Below are positions 1-9,865 of a stretch of DNA of 64,000 nucleotides, in pieces. The position numbers and the translations under genes were made by a program. The notes under the pieces are model-generated. The model was not told the origin of the DNA. It did no database searches and was given only the letters and a program-made list of their open reading frames with translations. Location: contig NZ_CP017834.1 of NCBI RefSeq assembly GCF_001907975.1, positions 451,016 to 515,015 on the forward strand, in the 5' to 3' direction. The DNA is from Silvanigrella aquatica (lineage in GTDB: Bacteria > Bdellovibrionota_B > Oligoflexia > Silvanigrellales > Silvanigrellaceae). Each line of letters begins with the position of its first letter. Positions within the stretch are counted from its first letter, which is position 1.

Positions 1-2
1 AT

Positions 3-104
3 TCAATCCTTACAATATCTTTCTCAACTCTTAATTCGCATAATTACATTTTAACAGATGCTATTGAGATTATGAAAAAAAGAGCCAAGAAAGAGCCTTG
101 TTAA
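3..104 (+). pseudogene. IS3-family orfA, C-terminal remnant
   Basis: An open frame runs from the window edge to TAA at 102-104 and ends in a basic tail (IEIMKKRAKKEPC). It overlaps the start of the transposase frame below in a different reading frame, which is the orfA/orfB arrangement of IS3-family elements. Only the last 33 codons are present, so either the element continues outside the window or it is truncated. Assignment rests on position relative to orfB more than on sequence. Confidence 0.45.
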
Positions 105-954
105 AACAGCAAAAGAGATCCTAAGTCATAAGAAATACTCAGTATTAAAGGTAACTAAAAGCTTAAAAATATCAAGACAATCAATATATAAGATCAGAGA
201 CAAGGTCGTCTTTATGAGAAATTATTTAAAAGAAGAAGATAGTATTTTATTGCCTATGATAAGAAATATTATCGAAACAAGACCAACATATGGCTATAAA
301 AAAATAACAGCCATGATCAATAATATTTTTCATGGTAATAAAAGAAAAGTTAATAAAAAAAGAATATAAAGAATCATGAAAATAAATGGTTTGTTATTGC
401 CAAAAAATGAGATTCAAAGAAAACCTCATACAGGAACTGGTAAAATAATAACGTTACATTCAAACACGCGTTGGTGTTCAGATGCTTTTGAAATTAGGTG
501 TTTTAATGATGAAAAAGTATATGTTGCTTTTTCTTTAGATTGTAGAGATAGAGAAGCAATAAGTTATGTTGCTTCAAAAGAACCATTATTAGGAAAAGAT
601 ATACAAGAATTAATCATTAATTCTGTGGAAAAAAGATTTAATAAAATTAGAACCCCTAGACAAATTGAATGGCTCACAGATAGAGGCTCAATTTATAGAG
701 ACAAATTAGTACAACAATTAGCAAGGAATCTTGGTTTAAAACCATGTTACACTGCTCCTTACAGCCCTTCAAGTAACGGTATGGCTGAAGCATTTGTTGG
801 GACATTTAAAAGAGATTATGTTTATGTCAATGATTGTTATTCTGCTGATTGGATTTTAGGACATTTAGAAGAATGGTTTTATGATTATAATCATCACGCA
901 CCCCATTCAGGATTTGCAATGTTGAGTCCTGTACAGTATCAAAATTCACATTAA
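76..954 (+). pseudogene. IS3-family transposase orfB with an in-frame stop
   Basis: One reading frame is open from about 76 to 954 except for a TAA at 367-369, in the context KKRI-stop-RIMKINGLL, where functional orfB proteins read on through. The part before the stop has the HTH_21-like segment (ETRPTYGYKKITAMI). The part after it (192 codons from ATG 376) is an rve/DDE integrase core: a first Asp in WCSDAF, a second in the WLTDRGSIY block, and Glu in NGMAEAFVGTFKRDY. The gene is therefore a DDE transposase broken by a single nonsense change. The 192-codon piece could still be translated, but it lacks the DNA-binding part and is unlikely to transpose. Confidence 0.85.
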
Positions 955-1328
955 TCATGTGTCAACTTAAATGAGGTCCAAAGCAATTTGAAAAGTGAAT
1001 GATGTAGGTAAGGCTAAATTTTTGTCTCGCGCATACATTATTACTTAAAAATAAATAAGTATTTACACCGAAAATTTTTAAGCCTATTTTTTTGGTAATC
1101 TTAATTAAATCAAAAAAATTTAGGTAATCAAATTAATTAAAATAATTTAATTTAAAATTATGATATTATTTATATTTTTATATAAAAAGTTATTTTAAAA
1201 ATTTATTTAATATAACATCTTGACTTAATTTTTTATTATATATAGATAATTTTTTGATAATTTTTTTATTTCATAAAAAATTTATTAAAAATTATCAATA
1301 ATTTATTAAAAATTGAAAGTATTTAAAT
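955..1328. other. Intergenic AT-rich stretch after the IS remnant
   Basis: No gene is visible. GTGTCAACT at 959-967 probably belongs to the outer end of the IS3-family element, because a similar GTGTCAACT-containing end occurs near 37490. The remainder is very AT-rich, with many A and T runs leading into the oxygenase gene. A promoter for the biosynthetic cluster should lie here, but the composition makes any single -10/-35 choice unreliable. Confidence 0.5.
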
Positions 1329-2036
1329 ATGAAAATATTGAGTGATATTTGTATCGACTATTTATCATTAAGAAAAAATATTGATGAAAATGGAGTAATC
1401 AATCTTACTAATTATTTTAGCAAATCAATTTTATCATTGTTGCAAAATGAAATTGTAGAGATTTTTACAAAAAACAAAAAAAGACGAGATATATACATGA
1501 GGGAAACAGATAATACTCCAAGAAAAATGTATACAGTATCTCAAAAAGCAATTTATGAATCATCCGATTTAATACCCGCATTTTATAGCTCTAAAGATTT
1601 AAATTTACTTTTAAATAAAATAACAGGCAAAGATATTTCTCCAGTACCAGTTGAAAGTGGTGAGAGATTTGTAATTAACGGATTAGAAAATGCAAAAGAT
1701 ACACATGGCTGGCATTGGGATGATTATACTTACGCTTTGGTATTTATTGCAAAAGCACCGAGCGTTGAATTTGGTGGCTATTTAGAAGCTATTCCAAATA
1801 CATTAAATGAAAAAAATGAATCTAATGCTTTTACAGCTATTAATAATAATAAAATTGATAGACATTTTTATTCTGAGAAAAATATATATTTCATGAAATC
1901 CGATACAACTTTGCATAGAGTTACTCCAATTAATAATGAAAATTTAAGAGTATCTCTTGCTATGGCATGGGCAACCGATAAAGACTTAAGATTAGATTTA
2001 GATCATATGACTATAAAAAATCTATATGGAATTTAA
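1329..2036 (+). CDS. Fe(II)/2-oxoglutarate-dependent oxygenase, probable tailoring hydroxylase
   Basis: This 235-residue protein carries the facial triad of the Fe(II)/2-oxoglutarate superfamily: H129-W-D131 in GWHWDDYTYAL, distal H196 in TLHRV, and R207 eleven residues later as the likely 2-oxoglutarate carboxylate ligand. The GGYLEAIPNT segment at 149-158 fits a beta-strand of the double-stranded beta-helix core. The length suits a small stand-alone amino acid or peptide oxygenase. It is the first gene of the biosynthetic run, 104 bases before the first synthetase, so hydroxylation of a free amino acid or a carrier-bound residue is the likely role. The second triad position is Asp, whereas known 2-oxoglutarate halogenases have Gly or Ala there, so hydroxylation is favoured over chlorination. 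The substrate is unknown. Confidence 0.72.
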   Translation: MKILSDICIDYLSLRKNIDENGVINLTNYFSKSILSLLQNEIVEIFTKNKKRRDIYMRETDNTPRKMYTVSQKAIYESSDLIPAFYSSKDLNLLLNKITGKDISPVPVESGERFVINGLENAKDTHGWHWDDYTYALVFIAKAPSVEFGGYLEAIPNTLNEKNESNAFTAINNNKIDRHFYSEKNIYFMKSDTTLHRVTPINNENLRVSLAMAWATDKDLRLDLDHMTIKNLYGI

Positions 2037-2140
2037 AATTTAAAATTTAATATGAAAATATAAATAAATATAATAAAATTAAAATGTGTCTATAAATTCT
2101 GGAATAATTTAATTAAATAGAATAATTTAAAGGATTTTTT

Positions 2141-5100
2141 ATGTATAAGATTGAAATATCTCCGTATTCAAAAACGTTTTATATAGAATGGAAAATAGAT
2201 CCTAATAGTTATAAATTTAATATAAACTTTGACCAATATTTATATGGAGATTTAGACGTTTGTAAACTTGATAAATCTGTTAAAAAATTTGCATCAGAAT
2301 ATTTGTTATTTAATAGTCATATTCAGAATATAAATGATCATATTTATTGGGTGGCCAATGATGAAATTTTTGGAATTGATTATTATTCAAATGCACTATC
2401 TGATTATGGAATTCAAGAATATATAACGAGACCATTTAATTTAGAAAAAGGGCCTCTATACAGATTTTTAATAGCAAAGATTGATGAAAAAAAATATAGG
2501 TTCTTGTGTGTTATTCATCATATGATCATAGATGGTCTCTCTGCGAACAGTTTTATAGAAGAAATATCAAATTTTTATAATAAAGAAAATCATTTTAATA
2601 GTATTACATTTGAAAATCAAATATTAAAAATTAATGAATTTAATAATTATTTTAACAATCATATAAAAGAAAACATAAGTAGTTTTAAAGAATACTGGAA
2701 TAAAAAAATACTTGATGTTGATTTTATAGATTTTAAATTTCTTAAATGTGAAAATAAAAATAAAATAAAAAATTTAAATGATAATATAAACTATCAAAGT
2801 AATATACAAAAATTATTAAATATTTCTGAGATTAAATTTTCATTAAAAAGCAACATAAATATTAAAAGAAAATTTAAAGTTACACCGTATATTTATTCAA
2901 TGGCGATTTATGCCATTACTCTTCATAAATTTACAAGGAAGAATAAATTTTGTATAACATATCCTATTGGAATTAAAGAAGGATCTGAACTAATATTTGG
3001 TGCAAACGTAAATTTAAGTTTAATTAAATTTGATTTTAGCATATTAAATAATATTAGTGATGTAATTAATGAAATAAAATGTCAAATTTTAGAGTCTAAA
3101 AGTAGCATAAAGCATTCTTATGCCCCTATTTATGAAATTATTTCTAACAAAAATAAAGATATTTTAAAAATTTGTTTTGGAAATACAAATTTCAAAAATA
3201 AATTATTTAATTTTAATAATATTAATTGTGATATCATTAGGACAAATATAGAGTTGGAACATGAATTTTCCTTTGATATAGAAATAAATGATAATATTCA
3301 TTTTCGAATTTTGTTTTCTGAATTAAGTATCAATAAATTTCTAATTAATCAATTTGCAAATACATATATTGAATTATTTTCAAAAATAAATGATGATATT
3401 TCAAATAATCTTGATAATCTTGATTTAATTGCCTATAAAACAGTTACACATGATGCATTGTCTAAGCAAATTAATCTTGATCATATAAAAGAGTATAAAA
3501 ATGAAAATCTAATTCATAATTATTTTGAATACTATGCTAAATTATTTCATAATAAATTGGCAATAATTTATGGAATTAATAGCATAAGTTATGCAGTATT
3601 AAATGAAAAATCTAATCAAATTGCAAATTATCTCAAAAGTAATTATTTAATTTCGGGAGATGATTTAATAGCTGTTCTTCTTGAGCGTGATGAATTTTTT
3701 CCATTGTATGTACTAGGAATATTAAAGGCAGGAGGAGCATATGTTCCATTAGATCCTGAGGCTCCATTTGAAAGAAATAATTTTATTGTCAATGATTCAA
3801 AGCCAAAAGTAATAATAACAAATTCAAAATTTAAGAAAAATTTTGAAGATACTAATTTTAATTGTAAAAATTTTGAACTAGTTTTAATTGATACAGAAAA
3901 AACACAATTAGAGTTCAGTGAATATTCAAAAATAATTCCAAAATTAAACATTAATTCAAATAATTTAGCATATGTAATATATACATCTGGAACAACTGGC
4001 CATCCTAAAGGGGTAATGATTGAGCATAAAAATGTTGTAAATTTAAGAAATAATTTAAGTGATATGGAAATTAATGGAGACATTTTAGCTTATTCAAATT
4101 ATATATTTGACGCAAGTATTTTTGAATTATGTGTCAGTATATTCAGTGGAAACTCTCTACATATTTTGAGCAATGAAATTAGAAAAAATACGATATTAAT
4201 TGAAAAATATATATTAGAATTTAAAATTTCAAATGCTTTATTGCCACCAATACTATTAGAAAATTTGAATATTACAAATATTAATATGCTGTTTACTGGA
4301 GGTGATAAAACCTCCAGAAGAGTTGTTCAATCTTTTCTTGATAAAGGAATTAATTTCTATAATGCTTATGGACCAACAGAAATAACTGTTTTGTCGACTA
4401 TTCATAAGTTTAATAGTGCGGATGAAAGTAACTTAATAGGCAAGCCCATATGCAATACGAGCGCGTACGTATTAGATGAGCAAATGAATTTGGTGCCCAT
4501 AGGAGCCGTGGGAGAGCTCCATATTGGCGGTGTGGGTTTGGCGAGAGGTTATTTAAACAGACCTGAACTGACTAAAGAAAAGTTTGTAGAAAATCCGTTT
4601 CAAAGTGATGAAGAAAAAAGAACAGGCAAAAATTCGAGATTATATAAGTCGGGAGATTTAGTTCGTTGGCTTCCAGATGGAAATTTGGAATATATAGGTA
4701 GAAATGATTTTCAGGTTAAAATTAGAGGTTATCGAATAGAGTTATCAGAAATAGAGAATATAATTTTAGGAAAATCAGAGATAAAGCAAACCTTAGTAGT
4801 AGCAAAAGAGCAAAAAGGAATAGAGGGAATTTTAACAGGAAATAAATATTTAGTATGTTACTATGTCTCAGAAAGTAAGTTAAATGAGAATGATATATTA
4901 GCTTTTTTAAAGCAAAAGTTGCCCGATTATATGATTCCGAATTTTTTTATCTATTTAACAAATTTTCCAGTTAATAGCAGCGGAAAGATAGATAGAAAAT
5001 TATTGCCAGAAGTAAATTTTACAAAGAGTAATAATTATGCATTGCCAAGAAATGCAATAGAAGAAAAATTATGTGAGATATGGTCTGAAATATTAGGCAT

Positions 5101-8100
5101 CCCAAGTAACGCCCTAGGAATAAAAGATGATTTTTTTCGCTTAGGTGGTGATAGTATAATAAGTATACAAATATCTAGCAAAGTACGTCAAAAATTAAAA
5201 ATAGATATAAGTGTAAAAGATATATTTGAGTGTAGAACAATTGAAGTGTTATATAATCAGGTTATTTCAAAGTATTTACAAGAGAAAAAAGAGATTAAAA
5301 GGATACAGCAAGAGGAATTATTGCCAATGGGTGAAGTTCCATTATTGGCAATTCAAAAATGGTTTTTTGATTCGAACTTTTGCAATAAAAATCATTGGAA
5401 TCAATCCTTTTTAATAGCGACAACAGAATTAGATAGCAAAAAGTTAGAGTTAAGTATAAATAAATTAATACAACGACACAAAACATTTCAACTTAGATAT
5501 AAGAATGAAAATGGAAAATGGATTCAGTACTATACAGATAAAATAGAATATCCCGAATTAAGAACATTAGATTTAAAATCAATTGGCTATGTTGAAGGCA
5601 GTAAAGAATTTGAAGAAGAGCTTCAAAATGTATTTACAAATTGGCAGAATGATTTTGAAATTACAAATGGTAAATTATATTCATTCGGATATGTTTATGG
5701 ATATAAAGATAAAAGTGCAAGAATATATGTAGCAATTCATCACTTGATTGTAGATACAGTAAGTTGGAGAATTTTAACAGAAGAATTAAATGACATATAT
5801 CTAGAAAAAGAATTAGAACTCAGAGGTTCAAGTTATAGACAATGGGTAAATTCAGTAAGAGATTATTCAGAAAAACATCATAATGAAAAAAGTTATTGGG
5901 AGAATATATTAAATAAATATAAATTTTATCATGAGCAAAATAAATTATATGAATTAAGCATTCAATATTCAGGAAACAGAAATTCATCATCAATTGAATT
6001 AACAGAATTACAAACAAATAATTTGTTATCTATGTGTCATGAAGTATATAATACAAATATAAATGATTTATTATTATCATCATTGCTTCTCACTTTAAAA
6101 GAGACAACAGATATAGACAATCATTATATATTGCTTGAAGGACATGGCAGAGAAGAGATAAATGATACAATTGATATATCTAATACAATTGGTTGGTTTA
6201 CAACGCTGTATCCGGTTAATTTAGAGTTAAAAAGTGATTTAAAAAATACAATAATTAATACAAAAGAGATTTTAAGAGAAATTCCAAATAAGGGTATTGG
6301 GTTTGGTCAGTTTTATAATTATGATAGCAAAAATATTCCGAAAATAAGTTTTAATTACTTAGGTCAGCTAGATAATAAGAATAGCATGGAATGTACAAAT
6401 GAAAATAAATGGTCAATTTCATGGGACTCGGCAGGAGTATCTGTAGATAAGCAAAATAAAGATGATTTAGTTATAAACATCAATGGGCTTGTTATAAATG
6501 GAGCGTTAAAAGTATATTTTTCATGCAAATTACCAATAGAAATAACAAATAAAATAGCAACAGTTTTTAAAGTATCATTAGAAAAGATAATAGCTCATAC
6601 AATAAACAAAAATAGGTGTTATTTAACGAGTTCAGATGTTGAAAATATTATAAGCCAAAAAGAGTTAGATAATCTTCAGGAAGAGAAAGAAATAGAAGCA
6701 GTTTATTTAGCAAATAGTTTGCAGCAAGGATTTATTTACCATGCTCTAAATCAGGGTCAGGTTGATGATGCGTACTTTGTTCAAACAGTATGGGAATATA
6801 AACAAAGAATAAATATTGAATCTTTGAAGCAAGCTTGGATATTTGCAATTGAGAAATATCCTAGTTTAAGATTAAGATTCTCATGGGAGAACTCTCTACT
6901 TCAGATTATTGACAAATTTGGAATGTTAGATTGGAGATATATTGATTTATCTCATGAAAGTGATGATTTATTAATAAATGAAAAAATTAATGAGATTCAA
7001 TTAAATGATAGAAATGAGAAATTTAAACTAGAAAAATCTTGTTTATTTAGAATATACTTAGTTAAACAATCTGACGAATTATATACTTGTATTTTTAGTA
7101 GCCACCACTCTATTTCTGATGGTTGGAGTAATCCAATTCTAATGAACTTTATTCATGAAAATTATTTTAAAATTGAAAATAGGGAGAAAATTTCATTTGA
7201 AACTGACTCAATTTATTTTTTATCTCAGAAATATTTGCAAATAAATAAAGATAAAGATACGAATTATTGGAAATCCAAGGTGAGCGAAATTCAAGAATTT
7301 TCAGATTTTAGAAATTTACTTAATCAATCATCAAAAAGTAGAGAAATTAACTTATATTCATATAAAAATATTTTAAATCCTAGAGAAATTAACTTATCAA
7401 TTAGTGATATTAATTATAAAAATATTCAAAATATTAGTAAAAAAAATGGAATTACAATTAATTCGATTATTCAATATGCCTGGCATAAGACCCTAAGCAT
7501 TTATGGGAATACAAAACAAACTATTGTAGGAATTACAAATTCAGGAAGAAATATACCTATAGAAGGAATAGAAAATTCTTTTGGTTTATATATTAATACT
7601 TTACCTTTAATTGTCGATCATTTTGATAATATTAGAATAATTGAGAAGATAAAAATTATTCAAGATAATATTAATGAAATTAATTCAAAATGGAATATTA
7701 ATTTAGCAAATATTCAAATTAATGGCAGAAGATTATTTGATAGCATTTTTATATTTGAAAACTATCCTATGAATCTTTGTTCTAGTATTAAAATGAAATA
7801 TAAGGAAAGTTTTGAAACTTTTGATTATCCGCTTGGTATAGTTGTAAATCAATTAAATGATTCGTTAAATATAAGTTTAAAATATGCAGGTGAAATATTT
7901 AATGAGCATATTATTAATAAAATGTTTTCTACAATGTATAATATTATTTTTAATATTGAATGTAATAAATATGAAAGTGAAATAAAATATATTGATTCAA
8001 TTGAGTATATAAAATGCAATTCAATTAATGATAAATTTTTACAATTAAAAGACAAAAATATAGTTAGTGTATTTGAAGAATATGCTAAAAAATATCCAAA

Positions 8101-9865
8101 AAGAAATGCGGTAATATTTAATGGAAATAAATTTACTTATGAAAATATTAATGAAATTTCAAATAAAATAGCTAGATATTTAATAAATAATTTGCATGTT
8201 AATCAGGAAGATTTAATCTGTTTATTTCTCTCTAGAAACCAATTAATTATAATTGCGATTCTTGCAGTATTAAAATCGGGAGCTGCTTATGTTCCGATAG
8301 ATCCATCTTATCCAGTGGAGAGAATTAAAAATATACTTGAAGATACTAAATCTAAAATTATATTAACTAATGATAAATATCTCGAAATAATTAGTGAAAT
8401 TAATTCAAGCATTGGTATTGTATCTATTGATAATGATGATTTTAATAATTCATTGTCAAGTTATTCAAGTGAAAATTTGCAAATATCAATAAATGAAAAA
8501 AAATTAGCATATGTAATATATACTTCCGGAACTTCGGGTAAACCTAAAGGAATAATGATTGAACATAGGGGAGTTATAAATTTAATAAATGTTCTTAAAT
8601 ATGATCTTAATTTAATTAATAATCTATCTGTAAAAAAATGCGTACTTAATTCAAATTACGTATTTGATGTACATGTTTGTGAATTATGTGTTAGTATTTT
8701 TAATGGAAATTCACTTTATATTACTTCTGAAGAAACAAGAAAAGATCTTAATAAAATAAAGAATTTTATAATAGAGAATGAGATAGATGTATTATTTATT
8801 ACACCAAATATACTAAATAATAGTGAAATTATTCCTGTTAAAACATTATTTTTAGCTGGTGATAAAGTTCCAAAAAATATAGTAAGAAATTATATAAATT
8901 CAGGAATTAATATAGTAAATTCTTATGGTCCTTCAGAAATAACAGCGTTTTCTAATAGATATTATCTGAGTAATGAATGTGAAAACAATGTTATAGGTCA
9001 ATGTATTGAAAATACAAAATTTTATGTTTTGGATTCATATTTAAATCCCCTTCCAATTGGATCTATTGGTGAATTATATTTAAGTGGTGCTGGTATAGCT
9101 AGAGGTTATGTCAATAATATTGATTTGACAAATAAATCATTTATTTTAAATCCATTTCAAAATTTAGAAGAAAAAAAGTTAAATATTAATTCAAAAATTT
9201 ATAAAACTGGAGATTTGGTAACTATTAATGAAAATAATGAATTGGAATTTATAGGAAGAAATGATTTTCAAGTAAAAATTAGAGGTCATAGAGTTGAATT
9301 ATCTGAGATTGAAAATACAACACTTAATTATTCTATGATTAAACAATGTGTAGTTATTTCAAAGAAATATAATAATAATTCTTTAACTAATGATAAATAT
9401 TTATTGGGCTACTTTACTTCAGATATAAAAATTGAATCAGAGGAAATATTAAATTATTTAAAAGAAAGACTTCCTGAATACATGATACCAAGGTCTTTTT
9501 TGCAATTAGATAAAATACCATTAAATCATAATGGAAAATTAGATATACATTCTCTACCAGAGCATAATTTATTAAAAAGTAACTCATTTTATCCACCAAG
9601 GGATGAAATGGAGAGTAAAATATGTCAAATAATATCTGAAATTATTGGTATTTCAAAAGAAACGGTTGGTATTAGAGATGATTTTTATCAGTTAGGTGGG
9701 AATAGTATTTTAGTAATTAATTTTGTAAATAGAATAAATAACGAATTTTCAATATCTGTAAATATCTCTGATATATTAAAAAATAAAAATGCCGAGAATA
9801 TTAAAACATTAATATTATCAGAACAATGCACAAAAAATCAATTTGGATCTGAATATGAATTATAA
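2141..9865 (+). CDS. Nonribosomal peptide synthetase, two modules (C-A-PCP-E-C-A-PCP)
   Basis: This 2,574-residue protein has seven visible domains. A condensation domain has HHMIIDG near residue 126. Adenylation domain 1 has TSGTTGHPKG near 615 and ends in GKIDRKLLP. Carrier 1 has LGGDS near 1,002. An epimerisation domain has HHLIVDTVSWR near 1,201. A second condensation domain has HHSISDG near 1,656. Adenylation domain 2 has TSGTSGKPKG near 2,128, and carrier 2 has LGGNS near 2,519. All core motifs look intact. The first module therefore adds a D-residue and the second joins it to another residue. A condensation domain at the start of the first synthetase suggests an acyl starter unit or an upstream donor. 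By-eye specificity readings are D-A-F-L-F-G-A-V-L for A1 and D-V-C-I-F-A-S-A-F for A2; neither is a code I recognise. AAAGGA sits 6 bases before ATG. The C-terminus is short and acidic (ending GSEYEL), a plausible partner for the docking domain of the next protein. Confidence 0.95.
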   Translation: MYKIEISPYSKTFYIEWKIDPNSYKFNINFDQYLYGDLDVCKLDKSVKKFASEYLLFNSHIQNINDHIYWVANDEIFGIDYYSNALSDYGIQEYITRPFNLEKGPLYRFLIAKIDEKKYRFLCVIHHMIIDGLSANSFIEEISNFYNKENHFNSITFENQILKINEFNNYFNNHIKENISSFKEYWNKKILDVDFIDFKFLKCENKNKIKNLNDNINYQSNIQKLLNISEIKFSLKSNINIKRKFKVTPYIYSMAIYAITLHKFTRKNKFCITYPIGIKEGSELIFGANVNLSLIKFDFSILNNISDVINEIKCQILESKSSIKHSYAPIYEIISNKNKDILKICFGNTNFKNKLFNFNNINCDIIRTNIELEHEFSFDIEINDNIHFRILFSELSINKFLINQFANTYIELFSKINDDISNNLDNLDLIAYKTVTHDALSKQINLDHIKEYKNENLIHNYFEYYAKLFHNKLAIIYGINSISYAVLNEKSNQIANYLKSNYLISGDDLIAVLLERDEFFPLYVLGILKAGGAYVPLDPEAPFERNNFIVNDSKPKVIITNSKFKKNFEDTNFNCKNFELVLIDTEKTQLEFSEYSKIIPKLNINSNNLAYVIYTSGTTGHPKGVMIEHKNVVNLRNNLSDMEINGDILAYSNYIFDASIFELCVSIFSGNSLHILSNEIRKNTILIEKYILEFKISNALLPPILLENLNITNINMLFTGGDKTSRRVVQSFLDKGINFYNAYGPTEITVLSTIHKFNSADESNLIGKPICNTSAYVLDEQMNLVPIGAVGELHIGGVGLARGYLNRPELTKEKFVENPFQSDEEKRTGKNSRLYKSGDLVRWLPDGNLEYIGRNDFQVKIRGYRIELSEIENIILGKSEIKQTLVVAKEQKGIEGILTGNKYLVCYYVSESKLNENDILAFLKQKLPDYMIPNFFIYLTNFPVNSSGKIDRKLLPEVNFTKSNNYALPRNAIEEKLCEIWSEILGIPSNALGIKDDFFRLGGDSIISIQISSKVRQKLKIDISVKDIFECRTIEVLYNQVISKYLQEKKEIKRIQQEELLPMGEVPLLAIQKWFFDSNFCNKNHWNQSFLIATTELDSKKLELSINKLIQRHKTFQLRYKNENGKWIQYYTDKIEYPELRTLDLKSIGYVEGSKEFEEELQNVFTNWQNDFEITNGKLYSFGYVYGYKDKSARIYVAIHHLIVDTVSWRILTEELNDIYLEKELELRGSSYRQWVNSVRDYSEKHHNEKSYWENILNKYKFYHEQNKLYELSIQYSGNRNSSSIELTELQTNNLLSMCHEVYNTNINDLLLSSLLLTLKETTDIDNHYILLEGHGREEINDTIDISNTIGWFTTLYPVNLELKSDLKNTIINTKEILREIPNKGIGFGQFYNYDSKNIPKISFNYLGQLDNKNSMECTNENKWSISWDSAGVSVDKQNKDDLVININGLVINGALKVYFSCKLPIEITNKIATVFKVSLEKIIAHTINKNRCYLTSSDVENIISQKELDNLQEEKEIEAVYLANSLQQGFIYHALNQGQVDDAYFVQTVWEYKQRINIESLKQAWIFAIEKYPSLRLRFSWENSLLQIIDKFGMLDWRYIDLSHESDDLLINEKINEIQLNDRNEKFKLEKSCLFRIYLVKQSDELYTCIFSSHHSISDGWSNPILMNFIHENYFKIENREKISFETDSIYFLSQKYLQINKDKDTNYWKSKVSEIQEFSDFRNLLNQSSKSREINLYSYKNILNPREINLSISDINYKNIQNISKKNGITINSIIQYAWHKTLSIYGNTKQTIVGITNSGRNIPIEGIENSFGLYINTLPLIVDHFDNIRIIEKIKIIQDNINEINSKWNINLANIQINGRRLFDSIFIFENYPMNLCSSIKMKYKESFETFDYPLGIVVNQLNDSLNISLKYAGEIFNEHIINKMFSTMYNIIFNIECNKYESEIKYIDSIEYIKCNSINDKFLQLKDKNIVSVFEEYAKKYPKRNAVIFNGNKFTYENINEISNKIARYLINNLHVNQEDLICLFLSRNQLIIIAILAVLKSGAAYVPIDPSYPVERIKNILEDTKSKIILTNDKYLEIISEINSSIGIVSIDNDDFNNSLSSYSSENLQISINEKKLAYVIYTSGTSGKPKGIMIEHRGVINLINVLKYDLNLINNLSVKKCVLNSNYVFDVHVCELCVSIFNGNSLYITSEETRKDLNKIKNFIIENEIDVLFITPNILNNSEIIPVKTLFLAGDKVPKNIVRNYINSGINIVNSYGPSEITAFSNRYYLSNECENNVIGQCIENTKFYVLDSYLNPLPIGSIGELYLSGAGIARGYVNNIDLTNKSFILNPFQNLEEKKLNINSKIYKTGDLVTINENNELEFIGRNDFQVKIRGHRVELSEIENTTLNYSMIKQCVVISKKYNNNSLTNDKYLLGYFTSDIKIESEEILNYLKERLPEYMIPRSFLQLDKIPLNHNGKLDIHSLPEHNLLKSNSFYPPRDEMESKICQIISEIIGISKETVGIRDDFYQLGGNSILVINFVNRINNEFSISVNISDILKNKNAENIKTLILSEQCTKNQFGSEYEL

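Noticed and set aside
1329-2036. 2-oxoglutarate halogenase
   Set aside because: The second triad position is Asp131, not Gly or Ala, so chlorination is not expected.
3643-4083. 146-codon antisense frame within the first synthetase
   Set aside because: It is opposite a conserved adenylation domain and shows no family features.
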